This document shows positions 43,352 to 53,494 of a DNA stretch of 64,000 bases, one piece after another. The stretch spans positions 123,023 to 187,022 of the forward strand of contig JAUIKO010000003.1 in the NCBI GenBank assembly GCA_030430755.1. Reading direction: 5' to 3'. Source of the DNA: Fimbriimonadia bacterium. Lineage in GTDB: Bacteria > Armatimonadota > Fimbriimonadia > Fimbriimonadales > Fimbriimonadaceae. The notes under the pieces are model-generated. The model was not told the DNA's origin, searched no databases, and was given only the letters and a program-made list of their open reading frames with translations. A program made the position numbers and the translations under genes. Positions within the stretch are counted from its first letter, which is position 1. Each line of letters starts with the position of its first letter.

Positions 43352-43855
43352 CTATTCCATTTCGTGAAGCAAGACTTCCTTAGTAACAAAAATAGGAGCA
43401 TCGTAGCGGATAGCAAGTGCCAGAGCATCAGATGGTCGACTATCGATGGAATCTTCGACCCCACCTTTTTCTAAAAAGATTTTAGCGTAGTAAGTAGAAC
43501 TTAAAATATCGTCGATAACCACTTTACTAACACGAACACCCATTCTATCGATAAGATTCTTCATTAAATCGTGAGTCATTGGTCTATCGGGCGTATTCCC
43601 TTCCATAACCATACTAATGGCTTGCGCTTCAAATGGACCAATTAGAATAGACATTTTCTGATTTCCATCATTCAAAAGAACAAAACGATGAATACTTCCA
43701 TTCGATTCAGCTGCGTAAATACCTTCGATTTCAACTTCAATCAGTTCATTAGAAGCATTTTCTTCTTTTTTGTCATCAGAAGAATATGGAAAAAACGATG
43801 GTGGGATATTAAAATTATTTGGATCTTGTGGATTCCCATCATTTTCGTGACTCAT
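43352..43855 (-). CDS. Bifunctional nuclease domain protein (DUF151)
   Basis: The 167 residues have an acidic Asn- and Pro-rich N-terminal 35 residues, then the DUF151/BFN domain: VEIEGIYAAESNGSIHRFVLLNDGNQKMSILIGPFEAQAI, RPMTHDLMKNLIDRMGVRVSKVVID, YYAKIFLE and IDSRPSDALALAIRYDAPIFV. Proteins of this family are described as having DNase and RNase activity in plants; the bacterial role is poorly known. Convergent with the pilin-like gene and divergent from recN. Confidence 0.85.
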   Translation of the reverse strand: MSHENDGNPQDPNNFNIPPSFFPYSSDDKKEENASNELIEVEIEGIYAAESNGSIHRFVLLNDGNQKMSILIGPFEAQAISMVMEGNTPDRPMTHDLMKNLIDRMGVRVSKVVIDDILSSTYYAKIFLEKGGVEDSIDSRPSDALALAIRYDAPIFVTKEVLLHEME

Positions 43856-43948
43856 GCTAATAAGATACCTTTATTCATCTCGATAATCAATCGTATTACC
43901 AGGATTTTGGAGTAGACTTTCTAACGTATAACTGATCCATGTAACCAT

Positions 43949-45625
43949 ATGCTTAATCAACTAGACATCCAAAACTATGTTTTAATTAAGAAATGTTCTA
44001 TCCCTTTGCAGGGTGGACTAACTGTTATTTCCGGTGAAACAGGTTCGGGGAAATCGATTTTTCTCGATGCTATCCGCATGGTTTTTGGAGAAAAGGGGGA
44101 TAAAAATTTAGTTGGCAAAAATGGTCCCTCTTCTCATATTACTGCAACATTCGAAATTCCCCTATCAGAACAAAAGCAGATATCGATGGAACTAGGAGTA
44201 GAGGACAATCCAGATGAGATAACATCTCTCCAGAGAACTTTTCTTACTTCTGGAAAAAGCAGTATCCGCTTTATGGGACAAGTCTGTACCCTTTCTCAGG
44301 TTAAATCGACATTTCAGGATCTTATACATATCCATTCTCAGAATGAGACTCCTGCTTTATTAAAAAAAGAGATGCATCTTCATCTCTTAGATACATGGAC
44401 CGGAGAAGAAGCCGCTCAACTAAACAAAGAGTTAACGGGTGCTTGGAACGAACTCAAAAAACATGAAAAAGAACTCAATGCTCTCAAAAAAGCAGAATCA
44501 GACAGAATGCAAGAACTTGATATGCTTAACTTCCAAATCGAAGAATTGGAAACAGCAAACATTCAACCTGGAGAATCAGCACATTTAAGCCAATCTATAC
44601 GCATCGCCCAAAATGCACAGATGATAACCGAAGCAGAAAATAGAATTATGGATCATCTTCAGAATGCTGATTTTTCTATACTCGAAAGAACCGCATCTGT
44701 CGAGAAAGACCTTGAATACTTAGCAAGTATAGATAATAAATATCAGGACATTTCCAACCAGGTTCAGAATATCCATGCAGAACTAACTGATTTAGCACAT
44801 GATATCCGGTCGAAAAAAACAGATGAATTTTTTGCGATGGAATCTATTGAAGCAGATATTACAAGAATAGAAATGATTAAAAAAATCTGCAAAAAATATC
44901 ATCTCCAAGAAGAAGATGTTCCAACATTTCTAGAACATCTCAAAATTAAACATGAAAAACTATTAGGATCCTCTGATGAAATAAAGAAGCTAGAAGAAAT
45001 ACTCCCTTCTTTAAAAGAAAAAACTGTAGATATTGCAAATAGACTTTCTAAACTTAGGAAATCGAATGCACCAGGTTTTGAAATGGCTTTAACTGCTGAA
45101 CTTAAAGAACTCATGATGCCTTATGCTGAATGCAAATGCGAAATATCTCAAACAGAACTTAGCAAACATGGTTTCGATGAGATAACGCTACTCTTTACAT
45201 CTAATAAAGGTCAAATACCCAAGCCCATTCACTTAACAGCAAGTGGAGGAGAAATGGCACGGATTGTTCTATCTTTAAAAATCCTTTTGGCAGATAAAGC
45301 TGGGCAAAAGATTCTTATTTTCGATGAAATAGATACCGGTGTAAGCGGGAAGGCTGCTCACTCGATGGCGCTTAAATTAAAAGCTTTAGCAAAACATGCT
45401 CAGGTATTTGTTATCTCACATTTACCACAAATAGCATCCGTAGCCAATCATCATATCCAAGTTAAAAAAATTGTAGAAAACCATCAATCCATCACTACCG
45501 TCAATATATTGAATCCTGAAGAAAGAGTCGAAGAAGTTGCTAGGTTACTCGCTGGAAAAAATATTAATGACATCTCCAGAGAAAACGCTCGTTCATTATT
45601 GAAAGAACAAGCAACCGTAAACTAA
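43949..45625 (+). CDS. recN: DNA repair protein RecN
   Basis: The 558-residue SMC-like ATPase has the Walker A motif GETGSGKS (29-36), a coiled-coil middle (about 150-370), the signature LTASGGEMARIVLSLKILLA and Walker B KILIFDEIDTGVSGKAA, ending in VISHLPQIASVANHHIQVKK. RecN is recruited to double-strand breaks and helps tether ends during recombination. Normal length, single gene. Confidence 0.95.
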   Translation: MLNQLDIQNYVLIKKCSIPLQGGLTVISGETGSGKSIFLDAIRMVFGEKGDKNLVGKNGPSSHITATFEIPLSEQKQISMELGVEDNPDEITSLQRTFLTSGKSSIRFMGQVCTLSQVKSTFQDLIHIHSQNETPALLKKEMHLHLLDTWTGEEAAQLNKELTGAWNELKKHEKELNALKKAESDRMQELDMLNFQIEELETANIQPGESAHLSQSIRIAQNAQMITEAENRIMDHLQNADFSILERTASVEKDLEYLASIDNKYQDISNQVQNIHAELTDLAHDIRSKKTDEFFAMESIEADITRIEMIKKICKKYHLQEEDVPTFLEHLKIKHEKLLGSSDEIKKLEEILPSLKEKTVDIANRLSKLRKSNAPGFEMALTAELKELMMPYAECKCEISQTELSKHGFDEITLLFTSNKGQIPKPIHLTASGGEMARIVLSLKILLADKAGQKILIFDEIDTGVSGKAAHSMALKLKALAKHAQVFVISHLPQIASVANHHIQVKKIVENHQSITTVNILNPEERVEEVARLLAGKNINDISRENARSLLKEQATVN

Positions 45626-45784
45626 CATTCAGATCCACCTGATATAAACTTGCATAGCCCTAGTATATAATCCATTGTAAATATGAGCCTATTTAATGCC
45701 ATAATCATACAGTAAGCGCTTCTGTTTTCTAGTATTTATTTAGCATCATTGATAAGCGTCAATCTTACATCTAGGTTTATTTTT

Positions 45785-47512
45785 ATGAATACTTCTTCAG
45801 AAAAAATCATTCATTATCTTCATAAGCATCGTATAGTGAGTCCAGATGTTCTTGATAATATTAAGAAGAATCATGAACTTGAAGAAGATCAACTTTTTGA
45901 AAATTTGCTTAGTAAAGGTATGCTCTCTTTAGATCAAATCGTTCAGGCAAAATCAGCGATTCACCAGATTCCCTTTGTCGATTTGAATCGAGTTGAAGCT
46001 AATATTGAAACTCTAGCTTTGCTTCCTAATGATATTGCATTAAAAAATCAAATCGTACTTCTAAGAAAAGAAGAGCATGATGCATGGATAGGTGCCTCAG
46101 ATATCTTAAGTTCTTCCGTGATCAAGCATCTTAAACAACACCTCCAATGTAAAATCCATACCACTCTCGTATCTCCCCCCTTGTTAAATGACTGGATAAA
46201 AAGATATTATGAATGTAAGACATTATCTAATAGCACCGAAATCACAACATTAGATTCTAGTCACTCAACAAAAAGCATGGTCTCTTTAAACATATCTAAA
46301 CCCAGTGAAATTCAAAATCTCGTAAAAAATCCAAGTGATGATACTTCCATTATTCAACTTGCAGAATTGATCGTAGCTCAGGCTATTGAATTCAGATCCA
46401 GCGATATTCACCTAGAACCTAGTGAAGATGGCATCAGAATTCGATACCGAATTGATGGAGTACTCCACACAGCCATGCATATTCCTAAATCTTTTACGGC
46501 ACCTCTAACCAGCCGTTTCAAGATTATGTCTGATATGAACATAGCTGAAAAAAGATTGCCTCAAGATGGTCGTATAGAGATCGTAATCCAAGGTAAAAGT
46601 TGGGATTTAAGAACCAGCACCGTTCCTACATCTTTTGGGGAAAAAATGGTCATGAGAATTCTTGATAAAACAAGTGTCATGATAGGCATGGAGAATCTAG
46701 GATTTACGGAATCCAATGAAGAAATCATAAAGAAACTTTCAGCGCAACCAAATGGAATGATCCTATGTACAGGTCCGACTGGTTCAGGTAAAACGACTAC
46801 TCAGTATGCCCTACTGCACCACCTTAATCGTCCAAGCGTGAACATTCTTACCATTGAAGATCCTGTAGAATATCAATTAGCCGGAATTACACAAGTACAG
46901 GTAAATCGTAAAGCAGGACTCAGTTTTGCATCAGCATTAAGATCCTTTCTAAGGCAAGATCCTGATATCATTATGATCGGGGAAATGAGAGACCTCGAGA
47001 CCACACAAATCGCCGTTGAATCTGCCTTAACAGGTCACTTAGTCCTCTCAACACTCCATACAAACGATGCTCCATCTGCAATAATGAGACTTGTAGATAT
47101 GGGCATTGAACCGTATCTTATCTCAGCTACAGTCATCGGCGTGTTAGCACAGCGTTTGGCTAGAAAACTATGTTCTAATTGTAAAGAACCATGGAATATT
47201 AAAGAATCAGATTTAGAAAAATGGAATTTACCTATAGTAAACCCTAACAAAGAACATACTATTTATACGCCTAAAGGTTGTGAGCGATGTAGAGGTACAG
47301 GATATACTGGAAGAGTTGGTCTACATGAACTTATGGTCATGAATGGAGAACTCGCTGAACTTATTGTAAGCAGAACACCAACTCATGAGCTTAAACAAGA
47401 AGCTGTAACGCATGGCATGAAACAGTTGAAAGAAGATGGTCTAGCAAAAATTCTTCAAGGATATGTAGATCCCGATGAAGTGGTTCGTGTTGTTTCCACC
47501 ATAGGATACTAA
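45785..47512 (+). CDS. pilB: Type IV pilus assembly ATPase PilB / GspE family
   Basis: From the ATG at 45785 the protein has 575 residues: an N-terminal MshEN-like region, then the secretion ATPase core with Walker A GPTGSGKT (330-337), the EDPVEYQ Asp box, LRSFLRQDPDIIMIGEMRD and the His box TGHLVLSTLHTNDA. A zinc knuckle Cys463/466 and Cys499/502 is present. It is a cytoplasmic hexamer that drives pilus extension or pseudopilus assembly. An upstream TTG at 45749 would add 12 residues. Only 18 bases separate it from pilT, so they form an operon. Confidence 0.9.
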   Translation: MNTSSEKIIHYLHKHRIVSPDVLDNIKKNHELEEDQLFENLLSKGMLSLDQIVQAKSAIHQIPFVDLNRVEANIETLALLPNDIALKNQIVLLRKEEHDAWIGASDILSSSVIKHLKQHLQCKIHTTLVSPPLLNDWIKRYYECKTLSNSTEITTLDSSHSTKSMVSLNISKPSEIQNLVKNPSDDTSIIQLAELIVAQAIEFRSSDIHLEPSEDGIRIRYRIDGVLHTAMHIPKSFTAPLTSRFKIMSDMNIAEKRLPQDGRIEIVIQGKSWDLRTSTVPTSFGEKMVMRILDKTSVMIGMENLGFTESNEEIIKKLSAQPNGMILCTGPTGSGKTTTQYALLHHLNRPSVNILTIEDPVEYQLAGITQVQVNRKAGLSFASALRSFLRQDPDIIMIGEMRDLETTQIAVESALTGHLVLSTLHTNDAPSAIMRLVDMGIEPYLISATVIGVLAQRLARKLCSNCKEPWNIKESDLEKWNLPIVNPNKEHTIYTPKGCERCRGTGYTGRVGLHELMVMNGELAELIVSRTPTHELKQEAVTHGMKQLKEDGLAKILQGYVDPDEVVRVVSTIGY

Positions 47513-47530
47513 GAAGGAACTTTTTTTATC

Positions 47531-48580
47531 ATGAGTATGGAACAATTATTAGAAAAAATGATGGAAGTAGGTGCTTCCGATCTCCATATATGTACTGGGA
47601 CTTCTCCAGCATATAGAATTAATGGAAAATTAAAAAAGTTTGAAGACATAGCGTACAGTTCTGAAAAAGTCACAACTTTTTTACATTCACTTCTTACTCA
47701 AAATCAGATAGAAACACTTACTACCCATAAAGAACTTGATTTTTCTTTTCAACTAGACCAAAGAGTTCGCTTTAGAACAAATTATTATTACGAAAAAGGG
47801 AATCTCGCAGGAGCATTCAGAATTATTCCTGCATATATTCCTACACTTGATGAATTAGGAATGCCAAGCACCCTAAAAGCCATTACAGAGAAACCAAGAG
47901 GTTTAGTTCTTGTAACAGGCCCTACAGGATCCGGAAAAAGCACGACATTAGCTGCATTTATTCATGAAATTAATATGAATAGAGCTGCACATATTGTCAC
48001 CATAGAAGATCCTATTGAATATATCCATCATCATCAAAAAAGCATTATCAATCAGAGAGAGATTGGAACCGATACCTTTAATTTTTCTGGTGCTCTCCGT
48101 TCAGCTTTAAGAGAAGATCCAGACGTTATTTTAATCGGTGAAATGCGTGATCTAGAGACCATTAAACTAGCTATTACAGCTGCAGAGACTGGACACTTAG
48201 TATTTGCTACTCTCCATACAAACACCGCCGCAGAATCCATAGACAGAATTATTGATGTATTTGAACCAAATGCACAATCTCAGATAAGATCGCAACTTTC
48301 TAGCAACCTTCAAGCTGTTATCTCTCAACAACTCATTCCTAAACAAGATGGAAAAGGAAGAATTGCTGCTATAGAATATATGATATGTACATCTGGAATA
48401 AGAAACCTCATTAGAGAAAATAAAACATTCCAAATCCCTTCGCTAATTCAGACTGGAGCTTCTCATGGTATGGTAAGTATGGATCAATCCCTCAAACAAT
48501 TGGTTCAATCTGGAGTTATTCATCGAGAAATTGCTCTTGAAAAATCAGTTCATAAAGAAGAATTAGCTAAAATCATTTAG
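47531..48580 (+). CDS. pilT: Twitching motility ATPase PilT
   Basis: The 349 residues have ASDLHICTGTSPAYRINGKL, Walker A GPTGSGKS (130-137), EDPIEYIH, LRSALREDPDVILIGEMRDLETI and the AAETGHLVFATLHTNTAAESIDRIID block that characterises PilT. It powers pilus retraction. It follows pilB with an AAGGAAC ribosome binding site in the 18-base gap. Confidence 0.95.
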   Translation: MSMEQLLEKMMEVGASDLHICTGTSPAYRINGKLKKFEDIAYSSEKVTTFLHSLLTQNQIETLTTHKELDFSFQLDQRVRFRTNYYYEKGNLAGAFRIIPAYIPTLDELGMPSTLKAITEKPRGLVLVTGPTGSGKSTTLAAFIHEINMNRAAHIVTIEDPIEYIHHHQKSIINQREIGTDTFNFSGALRSALREDPDVILIGEMRDLETIKLAITAAETGHLVFATLHTNTAAESIDRIIDVFEPNAQSQIRSQLSSNLQAVISQQLIPKQDGKGRIAAIEYMICTSGIRNLIRENKTFQIPSLIQTGASHGMVSMDQSLKQLVQSGVIHREIALEKSVHKEELAKII

Positions 48581-48639
48581 CATATATGCACTCAGCAAAT
48601 GATATGTTCTTTTCCATATGGATTGAATTTTTCTTTGAT

Positions 48640-48673
48640 AGCTATACCAAGATTTAAGCTATACCAAGATTTA
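48640..48673. repeat. Exact 17-nt tandem duplication
   Basis: AGCTATACCAAGATTTA occurs twice, head to tail, at 48640-48656 and 48657-48673, downstream of pilT. Confidence 0.75.
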
Positions 48674-48811
48674 AGTTTTTTCCGAATGCCTTGAAGCTAA
48701 CTCTTCATTGATAGAGATATGTCCAAATCCTACCACTTGAATATGAATAGATATGCATTTAGTTCTCTTGAAACAGTCTATAGATCTATCAATCTTTTCA
48801 ATTTCAGCATA

Positions 48812-49582
48812 TTATATCAATGAAGGAGATCTTTTTTTCCAAATAATCTCTCTATTCTCATCTTCGAATTTATCATATTGATATCTCTTACCACTCTTAT
48901 CCAGTATCGTTATCCTGTTTCGATTGTCTCTATTAGGGTAATAGTACCAAAGCTTCCATTCCACATCGTTAGCATGCTTTTGACTTTGGCTCAACACGGT
49001 TGTTAAATAGGAAAGATTTTTAAATTCTGAATCTTTTAAATCCAATCCAAATTGAACAATATTTTTTAATCTAATTAATTCTATCTCTTTTTTTTTACCC
49101 GCATTCATATAGACTGGAGTATAATTTTTTCCATATATCAACTGTTGAATATAAATTTTAGTATTGCTTTTTGATTTAAACCTTTTCCAAATAGGCTCTT
49201 TTTTTTTCTCATGCATTCTAGCAAAATATATCTTTTTTCTTCCCATAGCAAATGTTTTTATCTCGATGGGAAAATCTTCTATCTTGTTTAAATTTTGAAG
49301 TATTACGATCTTTTCTTGATCCATATTAAAATACGTTCCAATATAACCACCTAACTCTGTAATCTTTTCTTCTAAATACTTTAAATTCTCTGTGCCAACT
49401 TCATTATATTCCGGAGATTCTACACAAATACTCCAAGATATTCCATCTACTTCTTGGTGATCATACTTATGGAATATCTCTGGCTCGGTATAATTTATGA
49501 TCATAGCAAGCAACATCATAAACGTACAGAGTGTTTTTCTGCTATTTAATTTAAACTCTTTGCATCTTAAAAAATTCTTCAC
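48812..49582 (-). CDS. Protein of unknown function with hydrophobic N-terminal segment
   Basis: The 256 residues have a basic N-terminus and one hydrophobic stretch (about 15-32, RKTLCTFMMLLAMIINY), probably an uncleaved anchor or long signal peptide. The rest is strongly charged and rich in Lys, Glu, Ile and Tyr, with predicted alpha/beta content. No family is recognised. It lies between pilT (convergent) and mrdA (same strand, upstream, about 107 bases away). Confidence 0.55.
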   Translation of the reverse strand: MKNFLRCKEFKLNSRKTLCTFMMLLAMIINYTEPEIFHKYDHQEVDGISWSICVESPEYNEVGTENLKYLEEKITELGGYIGTYFNMDQEKIVILQNLNKIEDFPIEIKTFAMGRKKIYFARMHEKKKEPIWKRFKSKSNTKIYIQQLIYGKNYTPVYMNAGKKKEIELIRLKNIVQFGLDLKDSEFKNLSYLTTVLSQSQKHANDVEWKLWYYYPNRDNRNRITILDKSGKRYQYDKFEDENREIIWKKRSPSLI

Positions 49583-49689
49583 AAGAATATTTTTGGAATG
49601 GATTCCTATTTATGAAGATAAAACAGTACGTATTCTTTCTGGCTACAAGATATGGTCCATCTAAAAGCTCAAACTTCAACTTTTCAGGT

Positions 49690-51516
49690 TTATAGATTCT
49701 GATTATCTGTGGAAATATTAATATCTACTTCGCCAACACCTGACGCATGATTTTGAGGAGTATGACGACGAATATAGGAGTTGATTAAAAGTTGAGCAAT
49801 TGGTGCAGCAAATTGAGACCCATATCCCACACTTTCTACGATAATACATAATGCTATAGAAGGATTCTCCTTAGGTCCAAATGCCATACACCAACTATGC
49901 GGTTTCTCTCCCTTTTTATGCTGTGCTGTACCCGTCTTTGCACACCAATCTATACCTGGTATTCTATATCTGGAGACTGTACCAAAAAGAACGACTTGTT
50001 CCATTGCTTTGTGTAAAATTTCCCAGTAATGCGTAGGAAGATTTATTTTTTTGCAAAAATAATCATTTGAATTCGAACACATGATTCCATTAGGCAGTAT
50101 TTCAGTTTTTAATATATGTGGTGTATACCTGCTCCCTTTGCTAGCAATAACCGAAGCAATCTGAGCCATCTGAATGGGTGTAACGCTAATCTCTCCTTGC
50201 CCCAGACCTAAATTAGCCGTATCACCAGATCGCCATACTGGAGGATTTCTCCATTTTCGAATCCAAGACTCACTTGGAACAATACCTGTAATTTCTCCAG
50301 CTATATCTATTCCTGTTTTTTCTCCTAGCCCTAAATCTTCACAGGTTCTTCGGATACCATCGATACCTATCTTTAGAGCTAAATCCACAAAATAAGTATT
50401 ACAAGATTTAGCAAGTGCAGTAAAAAAATTCATCTCTCCATGTTGTGATAAACATCTAAACTTTCTATTTCCTACTTGAGAATATCCTCCACAATACGTA
50501 TAGTGATGTTCGGAGAAAATACCTTTCTGCATAGCTGCAATTGCTAATACTAATTTAAATATCGAAGCAGGAGCATAACAAGAAGATACTGCACGATTAA
50601 GCATAGGGGACGATTTATCATCTCTGATATCCTTCCATTCTTTTAAAGTAAGCCCCTTTTTAAATCGCTCGATATTATAGGCCGGAGAACTTGCTAAACA
50701 TAAAACCTCCCCCGATTTAGGATCTAAAGCGACTACAGCTCCTTTTCTCCCTTTCAATCCTTCAGTGGCTATCTCCTGTAATTTTTGATCAATTCCTAAA
50801 ACGAGCATGGATCCCGGAACTGGATTCTTTACGGAGACCAATTTTAACGGTTTCGATCGTACATCAACATCAAGATTTTCACCTCCAGGAATACCCATTA
50901 ACTTTAATTCATATCGATATTCAATGCCACTTTTTCCAACAACTGGTCTAGGTTTTTCTCCATTATCCAACAACCTTTGTATTTCACCTTCATTTGGATT
51001 GTGCACATACCCTAAAAAATGAGAATAATCCTTATGGCTTGAATAAAAACGTATCGGTTCTGAATCCACACGTATTCCTTTATGAAATATTTCCAGTTCT
51101 GCAATCATGGCAGCTTTCTCAACAGATATACCGGTATATAGCCGTGTAAATAAATATGGACGATAACATATAGATTTTATTTTATCTAGAATCTCATGTA
51201 CACTTATTTCTAATATCGAAGATAATTTATTTAAAAGTTCGGTATTGTACTTAACATATCCGGCTTGAATAGAAAAAACAAACTCTTTTTTAACTCCTGC
51301 CAACAGCATTCCATTTCTATCAACAATTTTTCCTCTAGGAGCGTGTTTTACATTTATAGCCCTTGTAAACCACTTCCCTTCTTTTTTAAGATCTTCACTT
51401 CTTACAACCTGTAAATTCCATAATCTGTAAAACAGACCCGTCATTACCATGACGACTAAACATGGTATTAGATAGTCTCTATATGTATACTGCCTTACCT
51501 TTTCTACATGTATCAC
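49690..51516 (-). CDS. mrdA: Penicillin-binding protein 2 (peptidoglycan transpeptidase)
   Basis: The 608 residues have one N-terminal membrane helix (about 15-32), the dimerisation/pedestal domain (HAPRGKIVDRNGMLLAG), and a transpeptidase domain with Ser318-x-x-Lys321 in APASIFKL, Ser371-x-Asn373 in KSCN and Lys527-Thr-Gly in CAKTGTAQ. PBP2 cross-links lateral-wall peptidoglycan together with RodA in rod-shaped cells. The SxxK motif reads PASIFK instead of the common PGSTFK, but the catalytic residues are kept. No mreB, mreC or rodA is adjacent. Confidence 0.92.
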   Translation of the reverse strand: MIHVEKVRQYTYRDYLIPCLVVMVMTGLFYRLWNLQVVRSEDLKKEGKWFTRAINVKHAPRGKIVDRNGMLLAGVKKEFVFSIQAGYVKYNTELLNKLSSILEISVHEILDKIKSICYRPYLFTRLYTGISVEKAAMIAELEIFHKGIRVDSEPIRFYSSHKDYSHFLGYVHNPNEGEIQRLLDNGEKPRPVVGKSGIEYRYELKLMGIPGGENLDVDVRSKPLKLVSVKNPVPGSMLVLGIDQKLQEIATEGLKGRKGAVVALDPKSGEVLCLASSPAYNIERFKKGLTLKEWKDIRDDKSSPMLNRAVSSCYAPASIFKLVLAIAAMQKGIFSEHHYTYCGGYSQVGNRKFRCLSQHGEMNFFTALAKSCNTYFVDLALKIGIDGIRRTCEDLGLGEKTGIDIAGEITGIVPSESWIRKWRNPPVWRSGDTANLGLGQGEISVTPIQMAQIASVIASKGSRYTPHILKTEILPNGIMCSNSNDYFCKKINLPTHYWEILHKAMEQVVLFGTVSRYRIPGIDWCAKTGTAQHKKGEKPHSWCMAFGPKENPSIALCIIVESVGYGSQFAAPIAQLLINSYIRRHTPQNHASGVGEVDINISTDNQNL

Positions 51517-51617
51517 TATAATTTACTCAAAGATATCAAAACTTTCGATGAACCTAATCCTATTTTGACATTTATTCGATATATATAGTAATAATCATAA
51601 ATATCAGATAAGCCCTA

Positions 51618-53228
51618 TTATTTTAATTGGAATGAAATATCTAGTTCAAATACTCTACTCCAAGGGTAAACGTATTTTGAGTTCACCAAAGCCATCTTTC
51701 TTCCATGTTTTTTAAGAATAGGATCTTGCAAATACTTTATATAAACGGACTTAGAAAAAGAATTCATCATCGATGTCGTTCTATTTTCAACATCCAGTTT
51801 CTGTCTAGATGAAAGATCAAATGGATGATAACCCTTCTTTTTGCATAATCTTCTTATTTCTTGACGAGCATGATACAAAAAACCACTATTATCAATCAAG
51901 CGATGAATTAACCACTGGGACTTGAAAACTGGAGAAAAAAGATCCTTCTTTTTAATACCTATATAACACATGGCTAATGAAGCGATAACCGTACCAAAAG
52001 TATTCCCTGCAGTATTCCAAGAATCATATCCTGATAGGTCTAAAAACATCTGTTTTTCTAAGAAATGATATAGCAATTTTTGACAACCTGTTTGTCTTGT
52101 TCCAATACCTTCAGCATTATTATAATCAAAATCTATATCTGCAAGCGCACAAAGCAAACCTTGCCTACATTTCTTTTCTACTAAAGACTGAAAACTTGTT
52201 CTCTCATGATAAGATGATTTTCCGTACACAAATAAAAAAGTTTCAGCGCGAGATTCTTCTTGAGTAAGTTCAAATCCAGATAAAGATAATAACTCTTCTA
52301 CACTTTTGCCAATGTTAATAGACTCATATCGATTTGTACTTTTTGGTACTCTAGAGTTCGAAAAAGAAAGATATACTTTGGGTTTTAATTCCAATCTACT
52401 TAACATGGATCTTGATAGTAACACTGCACCTAGTTGATCGACTCCGTGAACATAAAAAAAACGTTTATTAAATAGATTTTTCTTTTTAGCCAGTTGATTT
52501 ATTTTAAATGATTCATATATATTTGGACCTTTTTTTCTCGCATCATCTTGACCTACAACATATGTGATATGATTTAAATTTTTTATTTTTTTAATTATAT
52601 ACTGATGTATCTTTAAATTTCTTTCTCGAACTTTCAAACAATGATTAAACTCTAATTCTGGTACTCGCCTTAGTACATGTTTTAAATCTTTATTTAAATC
52701 TCTTCTGTTCTCATATTTGATTTTATAATAAATATTAATAGCTTTTATCAAAGAAACATAAAACTTATTGTTTTTACTACTCGCAGTTGGAGCAACTCTC
52801 GTAAGAGATCCAAACAGATAGATTGGAGTTTTAACTTCAAGTAAATAATCAAATAACTTATCCACTCTCTTTTTCGCTCGATTAAAATCTATATTGTAAC
52901 TCCTAGAACCTAGAAGTCCTCCAAAAACCATCATGTCTATGGATATTACGGATACAGCCTGTTTCATGGGTTGCTTTTTCATCCAATACAATAGTTCATT
53001 CGTATCTGCATCTTTCCGATCATCTCCTAAAAGAGAGGATCGTGGTTGAATAAGATTTTGTCCAGCAATAGGAGCTAGCAACTTTGGAAATTGTTGATTG
53101 CAAGGACGTGAATCCAAAGGGATATATATCAAAGAATGTTGATTAGCTTGAGAGGCAATGCACAAATGAAAACAACATAATATCATACATACTAAAATAT
53201 AAGGAAATAGTAAGATTCGGTTTAACAT
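51618..53228 (-). CDS. DUF4127 family secreted protein
   Basis: The 536 residues start with a signal peptide (MLNRILLFPYILVCMILCCFHLCIA). The family landmarks IYIPLDSRPCNQQFP and SVISIDMMVFGGLLGSRSYN follow, then a QDDARKKGPN block and LSGYDSWNTAGNTFGTVIA. DUF4127 proteins are exported and of unknown biochemical function; the conserved Asp, Arg and Gly residues hint at an enzyme. It is transcribed toward mrdA with about 100 bases between. Confidence 0.8.
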   Translation of the reverse strand: MLNRILLFPYILVCMILCCFHLCIASQANQHSLIYIPLDSRPCNQQFPKLLAPIAGQNLIQPRSSLLGDDRKDADTNELLYWMKKQPMKQAVSVISIDMMVFGGLLGSRSYNIDFNRAKKRVDKLFDYLLEVKTPIYLFGSLTRVAPTASSKNNKFYVSLIKAINIYYKIKYENRRDLNKDLKHVLRRVPELEFNHCLKVRERNLKIHQYIIKKIKNLNHITYVVGQDDARKKGPNIYESFKINQLAKKKNLFNKRFFYVHGVDQLGAVLLSRSMLSRLELKPKVYLSFSNSRVPKSTNRYESINIGKSVEELLSLSGFELTQEESRAETFLFVYGKSSYHERTSFQSLVEKKCRQGLLCALADIDFDYNNAEGIGTRQTGCQKLLYHFLEKQMFLDLSGYDSWNTAGNTFGTVIASLAMCYIGIKKKDLFSPVFKSQWLIHRLIDNSGFLYHARQEIRRLCKKKGYHPFDLSSRQKLDVENRTTSMMNSFSKSVYIKYLQDPILKKHGRKMALVNSKYVYPWSRVFELDISFQLK

Positions 53229-53494
53229 CTATCATAACATTACCTAGACTTTGCTATTGTATACACATTCATAAGTTCATATTAGAAATATAGCACTCCA
53301 TTTCTGAAAAACTTAACCTTCTATGAACAATATCATGTAATCCTTAGAAAGGATGAATTCTCATATCATCACTTTCATACCACCGATCATAAAACACTTA
53401 AAAATAGAAAGAATTCAAAGACTAAGCCTTTTATCTACTCATCCTCTATCACTCAATACATAGCTTCGGATACTTCATGGAATAAATTCTTTAG

